A DNA stretch of 64,000 nucleotides from Hyphomicrobiales bacterium (GTDB taxonomy: Bacteria > Pseudomonadota > Alphaproteobacteria > Rhizobiales > Rhizobiaceae). The stretch covers positions 88,092-152,091 of the forward strand of contig UCLB01000004.1 in assembly GCA_900473205.1 (NCBI GenBank), given 5' to 3'. A program made the translations under genes and the position numbers. Shown in pieces: positions 18,891 through 29,311 of this stretch (within the stretch, counting starts at the first letter, position 1; each line of letters opens with the position of its first letter). Below the pieces are notes generated by a model. The model saw only the letters and a list, made by a program, of their open reading frames with translations, had not been told where the DNA came from and ran no database searches.

Positions 18891-20066
18891 TTATTTAAAG
18901 GGATCTGCCGCATCACGTAGTCCATCGCCAAAGAAATTAAAGGCCAAGATGACGAGCACCACCGGCACGGTGGGCAGAAGAAGCCATGGATATAGGGCAA
19001 TCACGCTCACACTTCTCGCTTCTGTGAGCAGAATACCCCAACTTGTGATCGGCGGGCGAAGGCCAAGACCAAGGAAGCTGAGTGCCGTTTCGCCCAGGAT
19101 CATGCCCGGAATGGTCAGCGTTGCGGAGGCAATGAGATGCGACATGAAGCCGGGAATTAGATGCCGCCCGATGATACGCGGGGTACTGGCTCCCATCAAT
19201 TGGGCGGCCAGAACATAATCTTCCTCACGCAGCGCCAGCAGTTTGGAGCGCACCGCGCGCGCAAGGCCGGTCCAGTCCAGAAGGCCAAGAATGAGGGTGA
19301 TGCCGAGATAGACAAGAATGGGGCTCCAGGTCACCGGCATGATGGCGGCAAGCGCCAGCCATAGTGGGATGCTGGGGATCGATTGCAGCACCTCGATGAT
19401 GCGCTGGACGATAAGGTCGAAGACGCCGCCGCGATAACCGGCGAGACCACCGATCACGATGCCGAGAACGAAGCTCATGGCGACACCGAAGAGGCCGATT
19501 GTCAGCGAAATGCGGGCGCCATAGATGATGCGCGAGAGAACGTCGCGACCCAGACGGTCTGTGCCCAGAAGATACATCTGGCCACCTTCAGCCGGGCAGA
19601 CCAGATGCACATTGCTGTCGAACAGGCCCCAGAAGGTATAGTTATCGCCGCGGCAGAAGAAGCGGATTTTCTGCACATCCGTCGGCACGTCGGTGTAGAC
19701 GCGCCGCAGGTTTTCCATGTCGAGGCTCATGCTTCGTCCGTAAACGAAGGGACCGACGAACTGGCCATCATGGAAGAGATGGATGGCCTGCGGCGGCGCA
19801 TAGATGTTTTCGACGTTGCGCGTGTGCAGATTGTAGGGTGCCAGAAATTCGCAGATCAGGATCGATAGATAAACGAACAGCAGAAACGCGCCGGAATAAA
19901 CCGCCAGCTTGTGCTGCCGAAACTGCCACCACATCAGCTTGAACTGTGATGCCTTGCTGAAGGCCGCAGCACCAGAGGTCGTTGGCTCCACCAGATTGGG
20001 ATCGAAAGGCGCAGTCGATACATAGTGCGGCAAGGGTTCGCCGGGCTTTGGAATGGAGGAGGTCAT
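18891..20066 (-). CDS. Peptide ABC transporter permease, DppC/YejE-like
   Basis: 391 aa. A cytoplasmic N-terminal tail is followed by one membrane helix and a long periplasmic loop of about 130 residues (RRVYTDVPTDVQKIRFFC...), which is typical of YejE-type permeases and absent from plain DppC. The BPD_transp_1 core with the EAA-like motif LAAQLMGASTPRIIGRHLIPG comes next. Its start overlaps the stop of the upstream permease by 4 bases. Confidence 0.9.
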   Translation of the reverse strand: MTSSIPKPGEPLPHYVSTAPFDPNLVEPTTSGAAAFSKASQFKLMWWQFRQHKLAVYSGAFLLFVYLSILICEFLAPYNLHTRNVENIYAPPQAIHLFHDGQFVGPFVYGRSMSLDMENLRRVYTDVPTDVQKIRFFCRGDNYTFWGLFDSNVHLVCPAEGGQMYLLGTDRLGRDVLSRIIYGARISLTIGLFGVAMSFVLGIVIGGLAGYRGGVFDLIVQRIIEVLQSIPSIPLWLALAAIMPVTWSPILVYLGITLILGLLDWTGLARAVRSKLLALREEDYVLAAQLMGASTPRIIGRHLIPGFMSHLIASATLTIPGMILGETALSFLGLGLRPPITSWGILLTEARSVSVIALYPWLLLPTVPVVLVILAFNFFGDGLRDAADPFK

Positions 20067-21061
20067 TTTATGTTACCACCCCCAAAGCGGATGCGCGGAT
20101 CGAGAATGGCAAGCGCAATATCGGAGATAAGCACGCCGATCACCGTCAAAAATGCGAGGAACATCAGGAAGGAACCGGCCAGATACATGTCCTGACTTTG
20201 CAGCGCGCGGATCAGCATCGGGCCGGTCGTTTCCAGCGATAGAACGACGGCGGTGATTTCTGCGCCGGAGATGATGGCTGGCAGAATGGAGCCGATATCC
20301 GAGATGAAGAAGTTGAGCGCCATGCGCAGCGGATATTTCGTCAGAACCTTGAACGGATGCAGGCCTTTGGCGCGTGCCGTCACCACATATTGTTTCTGCA
20401 ACTCATCCAGCAGGTTGGCCCGCAAACGGCGGATCATGCCTGCGGTTCCCGCTGTGCCGATGATGAGAACCGGTATCCAGAGATGTTCCAGAATGGACTT
20501 GAACTTGGCCCAGCTCATTGCCTGGTTCAGATACTCACGGTCCATGAGGTGGCCGATGGAGGTGCCGAACCAGATATTGGCAAAATACATCAGTATCAGC
20601 GCCAGCATGAAGTTGGGAATGGCGATGCCCAAAAGCCCGAGGAATGTCAGGCCATAATCGCCCCAGCTGTATTTATGTGTGGCGGAATAGATGCCGATCG
20701 GGAAAGCCAGCACCCATGTCACGATGATGGTGACGAAGGAGACCAGCATGGTCAGCCACAGACGGTCGCCGACGACCTCGTTGACGGGCAGCTGGTATTC
20801 GAAGGAGAAGCCGAAGTCACCCACCAGCATGCCGGTTGCCCAGCGGAAATAGCGGATCGGTGCCGGTTGATCGAAACCATAGCGGGCGCGCAGTTCCTCG
20901 ATTTCGGCCAGATTGGCGGTTTCGCCCATGGCCCGCATCTCTGCGACATAGCTCTCGAAATAATCCCCCGGTGGCAATTCGATGATGGTGAACACCAGCA
21001 TCGAAATCAGGATGAGAGTGGGGATCATCACGAGCAGGCGCCCTAGAATATATCTGAGCAT
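20063..21061 (-). CDS. Peptide ABC transporter permease, DppB/YejB-like
   Basis: 332 aa with the OppB N-terminal signature (MLRYILGRLLVMIPTLILISMLVF) and about six membrane helices. The EAA loop is VTARAKGLHPFKVLTKYPLR. The ATG at 21061 has GGAGA 8 bases upstream and follows the binding-protein stop by one base; the longer reading frame would overlap that gene. Confidence 0.92.
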   Translation of the reverse strand: MLRYILGRLLVMIPTLILISMLVFTIIELPPGDYFESYVAEMRAMGETANLAEIEELRARYGFDQPAPIRYFRWATGMLVGDFGFSFEYQLPVNEVVGDRLWLTMLVSFVTIIVTWVLAFPIGIYSATHKYSWGDYGLTFLGLLGIAIPNFMLALILMYFANIWFGTSIGHLMDREYLNQAMSWAKFKSILEHLWIPVLIIGTAGTAGMIRRLRANLLDELQKQYVVTARAKGLHPFKVLTKYPLRMALNFFISDIGSILPAIISGAEITAVVLSLETTGPMLIRALQSQDMYLAGSFLMFLAFLTVIGVLISDIALAILDPRIRFGGGNIK

Positions 21062-21062
21062 G

Positions 21063-22964
21063 TCATGCGTCTCCGTCGTACCAGAACGCGTCTGGCATAT
21101 AGACACCGAGATAGGAGGTGGGTTCGAAACCGTAGAGCGCCTTTTCCGGCACGTTGCGCATCTTCGTCACATGCACGATGGGCTGCAGCGCGCTGTTGAC
21201 GATGCCGATGGAAAAGACCTGCTGGGAATAGATGCTCAGCATTTCCAGCCAGATATCGCGGCGCTCTTCTTCCGTCACGCTGCGACGCCATTGTTTCAAA
21301 AGCGCGAGCAGATGTGCGGCTTCCGGCAGATCCGGTTCCTTGCCTTCACGCCCGCCCGAGAGGTAATGCACACCCCAGACCGGCCATTGAAGCTGGTCGT
21401 CACCCGTGGGGGCAAGGCCAGCAGGCAGCATATCCGGTGTCGGCACGGCATTGTCCATGCCGAACCAGACCGACATCATGACTTCGCCGCCCATCGCGCG
21501 CTTGCGGAAGACATCGCGCTGGGTTGGTCTGCTGGACAGCGAGATGCCGATTTTGCGCCAGTGGTCGGTTACCAGTTCCAGCACATCCGTCTCCAGCGTG
21601 CTTTCGCCTGCGGTTTCAACGATGATATGGGCCGCGCGTCCATCTGGCAGCAGGCGAATGCCTCGGTCGTTGCGGGCCGTCAGACCCAGTTCGTCCAGCA
21701 GCGCATTTGCCATGGTGGGATTGAAGTCCGACCATGCCTTGGCAAATTCCGGGCGATACAGCGAACTTTCCGGCAGAACCGTATCGGCGCTTTCCTTGGC
21801 CAGACCATAGAAGCAGACCATATTGATCTCATGCCGGTCGATGCCAATAGACAGGGCGCGGCGCATGCGCACGTCGCGGAACAGATTGCGCCAGACATCG
21901 TCGCCGCAATTCAGGTTCGGCAGCAGACAGACACGCGAACCCTGGCTGCGTGTCCACAGATTGACCTTCAGCGGGTAGCGATCTTCCGCATCCTTCAGGA
22001 AGGTATAATCGTTGAAATCGAGCCCCATGAACTGCAGGTCGCTATCCCCGGACGCCGTCTTGGCAGCAATGATTTCCGATGAGGTGACATTCAGCAGGAA
22101 GCGGTCGAGATAGGGCAGTTGCAGGCCGTTTTCATCGACGCGGTGGTAATAGGGATTACGCTCGAAAATGAACTGTTCGGCAGGCGGCGCGGTGATGTTG
22201 CGCCATGCGTCGAGCGTTGGAAGATCGGGGTTTTCCGGGCGAAGCTGCCGCGACATCTTGATGTGCAGGCTGCTCCAGTCATCCACCTTGTTCTTCTTGA
22301 TCAGCTTGGCGAGCTTTTCCGGAGTCTGATATTTGATGTGGAACTGCTTCATATAGGCAGCAGGCAGAAACAGGCGCGCGGGCGAGGCACCGGCAAGCTT
22401 GGCCAGAAAATCCGGGTTCGGCCCTTCCCATGTGTAGCGAACGCTCAGGCGGTCAACGACCTCCACTTTTGGAGGTTTTTCATAGACCAACAGCTCGATT
22501 GGCGGGCCGCCCTTGTGGATTTCTAGGTTGAGCGCCACGTCCTCCCAGAAATAGCGGAAGTCCTCGGTCGTGAAGTCGCTGCCATCTGACCATTTGTGGC
22601 CATCGCGCAGTTTCAGCGTGAATATCCGCTCCTCATCGACCGTATAGCTTTCCAGAATATCCGGTTGGAATTCGAACTTCTCGTCGTAACCGACAAGGCG
22701 TGCATAGCTGTTGATCGGCATCAGGCGGATATCGCGCTGGCCACCAATTAGCATACGCACGGAGCCACCGTGTTTCCCAGGCTCACGTCCAAGGTTTTTC
22801 AGGTTCATCACGCGGGGATTTTTCGGCAGGCGCTGATCGACGGGTGGAAGATCGCCTTTCTCGCGTTTTTCCTTGAGGAAATCGGACTCCGTATAGGCCG
22901 CCAGCGCTTTCCAGGGAGCGAAGACGGAGGCAAGAAGGGCAAGTGTCGTTCTGCGCGTGATCAC
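21063..22964 (-). CDS. Extracellular peptide-binding protein, SBP family 5 (YejA-like)
   Basis: 633 aa periplasmic binding protein. The Sec/Tat-like signal has a twin-Arg start ([22 protein letters not shown]), with cleavage after ALA. The family-5 core is seen in [48 protein letters not shown] and the C-terminal pairing region. It is longer than classic DppA/OppA (about 530 aa) and nearer YejA. It sits between the ATPase gene (4-base overlap) and the permeases. Confidence 0.92.
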   Translation of the reverse strand: MITRRTTLALLASVFAPWKALAAYTESDFLKEKREKGDLPPVDQRLPKNPRVMNLKNLGREPGKHGGSVRMLIGGQRDIRLMPINSYARLVGYDEKFEFQPDILESYTVDEERIFTLKLRDGHKWSDGSDFTTEDFRYFWEDVALNLEIHKGGPPIELLVYEKPPKVEVVDRLSVRYTWEGPNPDFLAKLAGASPARLFLPAAYMKQFHIKYQTPEKLAKLIKKNKVDDWSSLHIKMSRQLRPENPDLPTLDAWRNITAPPAEQFIFERNPYYHRVDENGLQLPYLDRFLLNVTSSEIIAAKTASGDSDLQFMGLDFNDYTFLKDAEDRYPLKVNLWTRSQGSRVCLLPNLNCGDDVWRNLFRDVRMRRALSIGIDRHEINMVCFYGLAKESADTVLPESSLYRPEFAKAWSDFNPTMANALLDELGLTARNDRGIRLLPDGRAAHIIVETAGESTLETDVLELVTDHWRKIGISLSSRPTQRDVFRKRAMGGEVMMSVWFGMDNAVPTPDMLPAGLAPTGDDQLQWPVWGVHYLSGGREGKEPDLPEAAHLLALLKQWRRSVTEEERRDIWLEMLSIYSQQVFSIGIVNSALQPIVHVTKMRNVPEKALYGFEPTSYLGVYMPDAFWYDGDA

Positions 22965-24853
22965 GAGCGTAACTCCGCAACATCCACATTTCCATTGGCC
23001 AGCACGAGGTGACCGCCACCGAGATCGGCGGTGATGAGCCCGCTCTCATCGCTGTCGCGGAACTGCTTGCCCCAGTCGAACTTTCCGGTGGCGCTGATCT
23101 TGGCGATTGTGCTGAAATCGAGTGGCCTGTCCAGATCCGGGAAGGGAACGGCGGCCAGCAGGGATTTGGTATAGGGGTGGACGGGGTTGCGCATCAGTGT
23201 CTCGCGCGGTGCCAGTTCAACGATCTTGCCTTCGCACATCACCGCCACACGGTCGGCCATATAATCCACCACGGCCAGATTGTGCGAGATGAAGAGATAG
23301 GTAAGGCCGAGGTCTTTCTGCAAATCCTTCAGCAGATTGAGAATCTGCGCCTGCACCGAAACGTCGAGCGCCGAGACGGGCTCATCGCAGATCAGCAGTT
23401 CAGGCCCGAGCGCCAAGGCTCTGGCGATGCCGATACGCTGGCGCTGGCCACCGGAGAAACTATGCGGGTACCGGTTGAGCGCGCTGTCTCCCAGGCCGAT
23501 GGCTCTCAGCAGCCCACGCACTTTTTCGGCGCGGTATTTCGCGTCGCCGCGACCATGGATTTGCAGGGGTTCGCTCAGAATATTGCTGACGGTCATGCGC
23601 GGCGAAAGCGAGGAGATCGGGTCCTGAAACACCATCTGTATCTTCGTGCGCAATTCACGCAGATCACCATCTCTGGCATTCATCACGTCGATATCGCCAT
23701 TGCGGCTGTGGAATGTGATGGAGCCTTCATCCGGGCGCACGGCGCGCATCAGGATTTTGCTGACGGTGGTTTTGCCGCTGCCGCTTTCGCCGACAAGACC
23801 CAGACATTCGCCGCGACGAATCTCGAAGCTCACGCCATCGACGGCTTTGGTCGTGCTTGACTTGCCTGAGGTAAACCAGCTGGATTTGCGGGTGGTGAAG
23901 GTTTTGCTGACATTGTTGACGCTCAGGAGAACACCATCTGCCTTGTCCACATGTGTAGATTTCTTGCCGATTAGGCTTTCCTTGTCGACCACCACTTCGC
24001 GAAGCGCCTTCAGCCTTTCGCCGGGCTTCATGTCGAAATGCGGCACGGCGGCCATCAGGCCCTTGAGGTAGGGATGGGCCGGGGCACGGAAGATTTCATC
24101 GACCGGTCCTGCCTCCATGATTTCGCCCTGGTAGATGACGGCGACCTCATCGGCAATATTGGCAACAACGCCAAGATCATGGGTGATCAGCAGCATGCTC
24201 ATGTTGAGCCTGCTTTGCAGGTCGCGCAGCAGCTTGAGGATTTGTGCTTGTATCGTCACATCGAGTGCGGTCGTCGGCTCATCGGCAATCAGAAGTGCCG
24301 GGCGGCAGATGAGCGCCATCGCAATCATCGCGCGCTGCCGCATGCCGCCGGACAGTTCGAACGGATACATGTTACAAATCTTGGCCGGATTGGAAAAGCC
24401 GACGAGATCAAGCGTTTCTTCAAGCTTCTCCTGCCGCTCCTTCGGCGTCAGAACCGAATGAATTCGCAAGGCTTCATCGATCTGGTTGCCGATGGTGTGC
24501 AGCGGCGAAAAGGACGTCATAGGCTCCTGAAAAATCAGGCCGATGCGGTTTCCGCGAATGGCCCGCATGGGCTTGCCATCTGGCTCCAGCTGCAGCAGAT
24601 CGACCGCTCCGCGTTCCGGACGTGCCGGGTCGGAAAACAGGATGCGGCCGCTGACCTTTGCGGTGCGCGGCTGAATGCCCATGATGGTCTGGCCGATGAC
24701 GGATTTACCAGAGCCGGATTCGCCTACCAAGGCGGTGACTTTGCCCGGCAAAATACGAAGGCTGGTGTTTCTGACGGCATCGATTTTACCGCCCATCAAG
24801 GAAAAAGAAACTTGAAGGTTTTCGATACGAAGCAAATCGGCGCCTGAACTCAT
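22961..24853 (-). CDS. Fused double-ATPase subunit of a peptide ABC transporter (YejF-like)
   Basis: 630 aa with two full ABC domains in one chain. The first has GESGSGKS at residues 44-51, [15 protein letters not shown] and [12 protein letters not shown]. The second has GESGSGKT near residue 355, [15 protein letters not shown] and [12 protein letters not shown], then the oligo_HPY-type tail [15 protein letters not shown]. It is the first gene of the leftward seven-gene operon, unlike most Opp/Dpp operons where the binding protein comes first. Confidence 0.94.
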   Translation of the reverse strand: MSSGADLLRIENLQVSFSLMGGKIDAVRNTSLRILPGKVTALVGESGSGKSVIGQTIMGIQPRTAKVSGRILFSDPARPERGAVDLLQLEPDGKPMRAIRGNRIGLIFQEPMTSFSPLHTIGNQIDEALRIHSVLTPKERQEKLEETLDLVGFSNPAKICNMYPFELSGGMRQRAMIAMALICRPALLIADEPTTALDVTIQAQILKLLRDLQSRLNMSMLLITHDLGVVANIADEVAVIYQGEIMEAGPVDEIFRAPAHPYLKGLMAAVPHFDMKPGERLKALREVVVDKESLIGKKSTHVDKADGVLLSVNNVSKTFTTRKSSWFTSGKSSTTKAVDGVSFEIRRGECLGLVGESGSGKTTVSKILMRAVRPDEGSITFHSRNGDIDVMNARDGDLRELRTKIQMVFQDPISSLSPRMTVSNILSEPLQIHGRGDAKYRAEKVRGLLRAIGLGDSALNRYPHSFSGGQRQRIGIARALALGPELLICDEPVSALDVSVQAQILNLLKDLQKDLGLTYLFISHNLAVVDYMADRVAVMCEGKIVELAPRETLMRNPVHPYTKSLLAAVPFPDLDRPLDFSTIAKISATGKFDWGKQFRDSDESGLITADLGGGHLVLANGNVDVAELRS

Positions 24854-25052
24854 GCCAAGGGTGTCCTCACCGTTTCTTATTTTGCCTAGGGCAGTTATTT
24901 AAGGGCCATGTACATCACGTTATCGCAGGCCTGTAGTTCTGTCTATGCTCCTGAAACATCGAAAACTTCAGGATGTTCCGAATGTCGCAGGCTTGCGTGA
25001 AAACATGTATTTGGAAGATGTGTCCGAGTTATTAAACCCAGAGGAAGCCACC
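24854..25052. other. Divergent intergenic region between ABC transporter operon and GT32 gene
   Basis: About 200 bases that must hold promoters for both directions. AT-rich stretches (TTATTTTGCC, GTTATTTAAG) are present, but no clear -35/-10 pair stands out. An in-frame upstream ATG of the GT32 gene (24945) lies here without a ribosome binding site. Confidence 0.4.
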
Positions 25053-26012
25053 ATGCCAGACAAGGCTTATTTCGATGGAAAACTGGCTGAGGCGCGGCAA
25101 TTGCTGGCGAATAAAAATTTCAGCGACGCGCGCGATATTCTCGATCAGCTTTCGCGGGAGAGCGACCGGCATCTGATGGGCGAGACGACTGTGCTTGGAC
25201 TGCCGCGCAGGCTTCATTCCGCTTTTCTCCGGCTTGCCAAAGCTGAAGGCAATGCGGTCAGCCGCACCGGATATCAATATCTGCTGGTGCCCCCACCGGA
25301 CGTCTTTGCGCCCTATGGCCGTTTTTCGACGGAAGAGCGTCGGTTGATTGCAGCGAAGAACCGCCAAGCCGTGCCGAAATGCATTCACCAGATATGGATC
25401 GGCGACAAGCCGGTGCCGGTATCGACGGGTGCATGGGCGGACCATGCGAAGACGAACGGGCTGGACTATATCCTGTGGCGGGAAGCCGATCTCGAGCGGG
25501 AGGGGATAAGCTCAAACCCGATCTTCGCGAGAATGCTGGCGGATGGAGACTATCCCGGTGCGGTGGATGTGGCGCGCTACATCATTCTGGCGAAATTCGG
25601 CGGCATTTATCTGGATTGTGATTTTTACCCGGCGCGCGACGATCTCAGCTTTTTCGACGTCTTGCCGATGATCGGGCTCACGGCCTTTGGCGAAGATGTG
25701 CCGCGCAAGACGGGGCAGGGCACCCTGCTTCTGGCCAATTCCTTTATCGCCGCCCCGCCCGGCCACCCTGTCTTTAGCCGGATGCTGGATGCGTTTCCGG
25801 AAATCCTGACAACGCTGCCGAAGGCGCCGGCATGGTGGGCAACCGGTCCCCTGATTTTCACCGTGGTGGCGAGGGCGGGCTCGGTGTCTCTGGCCGCGGC
25901 GCATTTCGTTGCGGCTCTCTTGCCGGACCGGGCACCTTTCAGTGACGTTGAAGCGGCGCGCGCCCGCGCGGATGCTGACGACGGTCTGCTGATTGCCTGG
26001 AAATCATGGTGA
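25053..26012 (+). CDS. GT32-family glycosyltransferase with DXD motif
   Basis: About 319 aa. The catalytic part begins with VPKCIHQIWIG (residues 108-117), runs through DVARYIILAKFGGIYLDCD with the metal-binding Asp188-x-Asp190, and resembles Och1-type and capsule mannosyl-/galactosyltransferases. The first 80 residues form a helical tetratricopeptide-like segment. The ATG at 25053 is preceded by GAGGAAG. The gene converges with the deacetylase gene, overlapping its 3' end by 9 bases. Confidence 0.82.
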   Translation: MPDKAYFDGKLAEARQLLANKNFSDARDILDQLSRESDRHLMGETTVLGLPRRLHSAFLRLAKAEGNAVSRTGYQYLLVPPPDVFAPYGRFSTEERRLIAAKNRQAVPKCIHQIWIGDKPVPVSTGAWADHAKTNGLDYILWREADLEREGISSNPIFARMLADGDYPGAVDVARYIILAKFGGIYLDCDFYPARDDLSFFDVLPMIGLTAFGEDVPRKTGQGTLLLANSFIAAPPGHPVFSRMLDAFPEILTTLPKAPAWWATGPLIFTVVARAGSVSLAAAHFVAALLPDRAPFSDVEAARARADADDGLLIAWKSW

Positions 26013-26738
26013 CAGCCATTGGCGCGAAGATCGCCAGCGGCAACCGGGGTGACTGGCGGTGAGTGTGAAGAGCGAGCGCAGAAAGGCCCAGACACTTTCA
26101 TCGTGATCGAGATGGTGGGTGAGTATCCCCGTCATACCGCCGGTTTCATGTGCCTGTCGCATACGTTCTGCCGTTTCCGCAAACAGCAGATCATGGTCTT
26201 TGCCACCGCGTGTGCCGCGCCAGTCTATGACATCGACATGGGTGTTGAGGAGCGGAAGACTGTTCGCAGCTTCGGGGCCATAGACGGAGAGGGCCTTGTA
26301 GCCCAGTTGCGGCAAGTGCTCGATCACCGCCTGATCGATGCGGTTCCATGGTGGCACCAGCATCGGGACGAAACATGAGCCGTACAGGGATTGCAGTTTG
26401 GTCAGTCCTTGCTGCAATTCTCCAAGCACTGTCTCGAGCGGCCTGTGTAATGCAAGCTCGCGCTTTTTCTCGTAAGGTCCGGCATGGTTCTGGTGCGCCC
26501 AGCCGTGGACGGCAACATCAATTGCAGTCGTCTGCGCAAGCCGCTTTGCCAGCGCCTCGCCGGTTGGCTCTGGAATGACGGCCAGCGTCATGGGGATCGC
26601 GAACTGCTCGGAAAGATCGAGCAATCGGTCCAGCGCTGGGCGCGGCGCTGTCGCGTCGTCATCCCGCAACCAGAAATCCGCGACGATGTTTCTGCTGGCG
26701 AAATTATCCAGCGTTTCCAGAAGCAGTTTTTCACTCAT
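26004..26738 (-). CDS. NodB-like polysaccharide deacetylase family protein
   Basis: 244 aa. The catalytic signature is a variant of the NodB fold: FWLRDDDA (Asp26-28) for the first motif and HGWAHQNH (His78, His82) for the metal-binding histidines, with PPWNRID as motif 3. It probably removes acyl groups from a sugar of the glycan made by its neighbours. Its start overlaps the GT4 stop by 4 bases (ATGA). The last residues are Arg/Trp-rich. Confidence 0.78.
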   Translation of the reverse strand: MSEKLLLETLDNFASRNIVADFWLRDDDATAPRPALDRLLDLSEQFAIPMTLAVIPEPTGEALAKRLAQTTAIDVAVHGWAHQNHAGPYEKKRELALHRPLETVLGELQQGLTKLQSLYGSCFVPMLVPPWNRIDQAVIEHLPQLGYKALSVYGPEAANSLPLLNTHVDVIDWRGTRGGKDHDLLFAETAERMRQAHETGGMTGILTHHLDHDESVWAFLRSLFTLTASHPGCRWRSSRQWLSP

Positions 26739-27832
26739 GATGTCTGCTCCGGCAGGTTTTGGATAATGGCGCTCAGTGTGACCGCTGCGTTTTCAAGCGA
26801 GCGTTGGACAGTCGCGAAATGGCGGGCATTTGCTGCCATCGACTGACGCAGATCGTCATCTCTCATCAGCCTCGCCAATGCGTCGGCATAGGCTTCGATA
26901 TTGCCGGGTTCGGTCAGAATGCCGGTTTCACCATCCATCACGACCTCCGGCACACCTGCGATTCGTTCGGCAATGACAGGCAGGCCCGCCGCCTGTGCCT
27001 CGAGATATGCAAGCCCATAGGCTTCACCATGCCCCGGCCAGACATAGATGGAAGAGCGGGAGAGAATGCCGGCAATCGCTTCGGGAGTCTGCTCGCCATG
27101 CCAGATGATGCGGCTATCATCGAATGTGGCGAACAGGCCTTTGACCGTCCCACCTTCCGGTCCATCTCCGATGATGTCCAAGGTCCATGGCAAATCATGC
27201 GGCAGTTGTTTCAACGCCTCGGCCAAAGCCCGGTAGCTGCTGAGCTTGTCGCCCGCTCGCATCATGGCAACGGTTGCTAGGCGATAGCGGGTGGGGGAGG
27301 GAGCGGTTTTCGTAAACGCCGATGTATCGATGAAGGGTGGTAGCATGGCGCGACGGATATTCGCCTCCGCCTTTGACAGCCCGTCCCGGTCTCGCTTCGT
27401 GAAGCAGATATTGACGGCAGCGAAACGCAGATCGGCAAGGAGTGCCGCCTGTATCTCGCCCCAGCCCATGGCATTTCGCTTTGGTGAATAGGAAGCCTCG
27501 GCGGTGACATAGGCGATGTTGAAGCGTTGGCAAAGCTCCGGTCCCAGAAGGTCTCTCGCCTTGTAATAGGGATGGTAGCAGAACCAGATATCAGGCTTGC
27601 CTTCGCGGTCCCATGCGGTGGCGATGCGTTCGCGCTCCGTCTCCGCTGCCTGTACCAGTTCGCGGTGTTCTTCCCCGTCCAGGTCGCGCATGAAACTACG
27701 GAGCTCCGACACGACTGCCACCTCATGCCCGCCCATCTGCATCGCCTTCATCAACTGGCGTGCCATCAGCCGGTCACCGGAGGGGACGGGATGGTTGGGA
27801 GATTTCAGCGGGGAGTAGAAGGCGATTTTCAT
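26735..27832 (-). CDS. GT4-family glycosyltransferase
   Basis: 365 aa. The GT-B N-terminus is KIAFYSPLKSPNHPVPSGDRLMARQLM. The C-terminal glycos_transf_1 domain has WTLDIIGDGPEGG, WPGHGEAYGLAYLEAQAAGLPVIAERIAGVPEV (the E-x7-E region) and DGETGILTEPGN. First gene of a two-gene unit with the deacetylase. Confidence 0.85.
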   Translation of the reverse strand: MKIAFYSPLKSPNHPVPSGDRLMARQLMKAMQMGGHEVAVVSELRSFMRDLDGEEHRELVQAAETERERIATAWDREGKPDIWFCYHPYYKARDLLGPELCQRFNIAYVTAEASYSPKRNAMGWGEIQAALLADLRFAAVNICFTKRDRDGLSKAEANIRRAMLPPFIDTSAFTKTAPSPTRYRLATVAMMRAGDKLSSYRALAEALKQLPHDLPWTLDIIGDGPEGGTVKGLFATFDDSRIIWHGEQTPEAIAGILSRSSIYVWPGHGEAYGLAYLEAQAAGLPVIAERIAGVPEVVMDGETGILTEPGNIEAYADALARLMRDDDLRQSMAANARHFATVQRSLENAAVTLSAIIQNLPEQTS

Positions 27833-27936
27833 CTGTCCGTTTTGCTTTGTCGCTCAAGGCTTCGTCAATGGGAATTTGCGGTGGCCAAACCTTGACACTG
27901 TGGCTGTTCTCGCCCAACTGATGGGCATCTCTTTCC

Positions 27937-29298
27937 ATGCGCGGGGCGCAATCAGCTTTGACTTCCTCTTCAAACGCACAGCAACTTTTAGAGCTTATCC
28001 GGTCGAAAAAGGCCAAAGCAGGCGTCATCGGCCTCGGTTATGTCGGTCTGCCGCTGGCTATGACCATTGCCCATTCCGGCTTCAAAGTCGTCGGCTTTGA
28101 CATCGACCCCGGCAAGATTACCGCCATCGACGCCGGTGAAAGCTACATCGAAGCGGTCTCACACGATGTTTTGAACGACGCGCGACAGGATGGCGGCTTC
28201 GTCGCAACCTGCGATTTCGCGCAGCTTGCCGATTGCGATGTCATCGCCATCTGCGTGCCCACACCGCTGACGAAGTATCGCGATCCCGATCTTTCCTATG
28301 TGGAAAACACCTGCCGGGAAATTGCCAAGACGCTGCGCCCCGGCCAACTCGTGGTGCTGGAATCCACCACCTACCCCGGCACCACGGATGGTGTGGTGAA
28401 AACCATTCTAGAAAAGACCGGCCTCAAATCGGGCTCGGATTTCTTCCTCGGCTTCTCGCCTGAGCGTGAAGATCCCGGTAATCGCGATTTCCAGACCTCG
28501 ACCATTCCCAAAGTCGTATCCGGCGATGGTGCGGATGCGGCAGAGATGATGGTGGCTTTTTATGGCGCTGTCGTCAAAACCGTCGTTCCCGTCTCTACCA
28601 ATGCGACGGCTGAAGCGGTGAAGATTACCGAAAACGTCTTTCGCGCCGTCAACATCGCCCTCGTCAATGAATTGAAGGTCGTTTACGAGGCCATGGGCAT
28701 CGATATCTGGGAAGTCATCGATGCGGCCAAGACCAAGCCGTTTGGCTACATGCCCTTTTATCCGGGCCCGGGTCTCGGCGGTCATTGCATCCCGATCGAC
28801 CCATTCTATCTGACGTGGAAGTCGCGCGAGTATGATCTTCCCACCCGCTTCATCGAGCTTGCAGGCCAGATCAATACCGGCATGCCGCGCCACATCGTCA
28901 GCCGTTTGGCAGAAGCGCTGGATATTCATCGCGGCAAGGCGCTCAGCCGATCGAAGGTTTTGATTGTGGGCCTGGCCTATAAGAAAAACGTGCCGGATAT
29001 TCGCGAAAGCCCTTCGCTGAAGCTGATCGAACTCATCATCGAGCGCAGCGGTGAGCCGTCCTATTTCGACCCCTATGTCTCTGAAATTCCGAAGACCCGC
29101 GAATATGGCGATCTCTTGGGGATGAAGTCTGTCGCATGGGACAAGCAGACGATCAGCGCTTTCGACGCGGTGCTGGTCGCGACGGATCACGACAATATCG
29201 ACTACCAAAGCCTGAGCGAGTGGTCGCCGCTGATCATCGATACGCGCAATGCCTTTGCAAAGCGTGGCATCGTCGCAAGCCACATCATCAAAGCCTGA
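27937..29298 (+). CDS. UDP-sugar 6-dehydrogenase (WbpA/TviB type)
   Basis: 453 aa enzyme oxidising C6 of a UDP-hexose(amine) to a uronic acid with two NAD+. The Rossmann motif GVIGLGYVG is at 29-37, the substrate segment contains GFSPEREDPGN, the catalytic Cys284 is in GGHCIPIDP, and the C-terminal domain has VLIVGLAYKKNVPDIRESPS. The sequence is nearer UDP-GlcNAc dehydrogenases than to plain UDP-glucose dehydrogenases, but the substrate is not certain. No strong ribosome binding site precedes the ATG. It likely supplies an acidic sugar donor for the neighbouring transferases. Confidence 0.9.
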   Translation: MRGAQSALTSSSNAQQLLELIRSKKAKAGVIGLGYVGLPLAMTIAHSGFKVVGFDIDPGKITAIDAGESYIEAVSHDVLNDARQDGGFVATCDFAQLADCDVIAICVPTPLTKYRDPDLSYVENTCREIAKTLRPGQLVVLESTTYPGTTDGVVKTILEKTGLKSGSDFFLGFSPEREDPGNRDFQTSTIPKVVSGDGADAAEMMVAFYGAVVKTVVPVSTNATAEAVKITENVFRAVNIALVNELKVVYEAMGIDIWEVIDAAKTKPFGYMPFYPGPGLGGHCIPIDPFYLTWKSREYDLPTRFIELAGQINTGMPRHIVSRLAEALDIHRGKALSRSKVLIVGLAYKKNVPDIRESPSLKLIELIIERSGEPSYFDPYVSEIPKTREYGDLLGMKSVAWDKQTISAFDAVLVATDHDNIDYQSLSEWSPLIIDTRNAFAKRGIVASHIIKA

Positions 29299-29311
29299 TG
29301 GAAGAGAAGAG

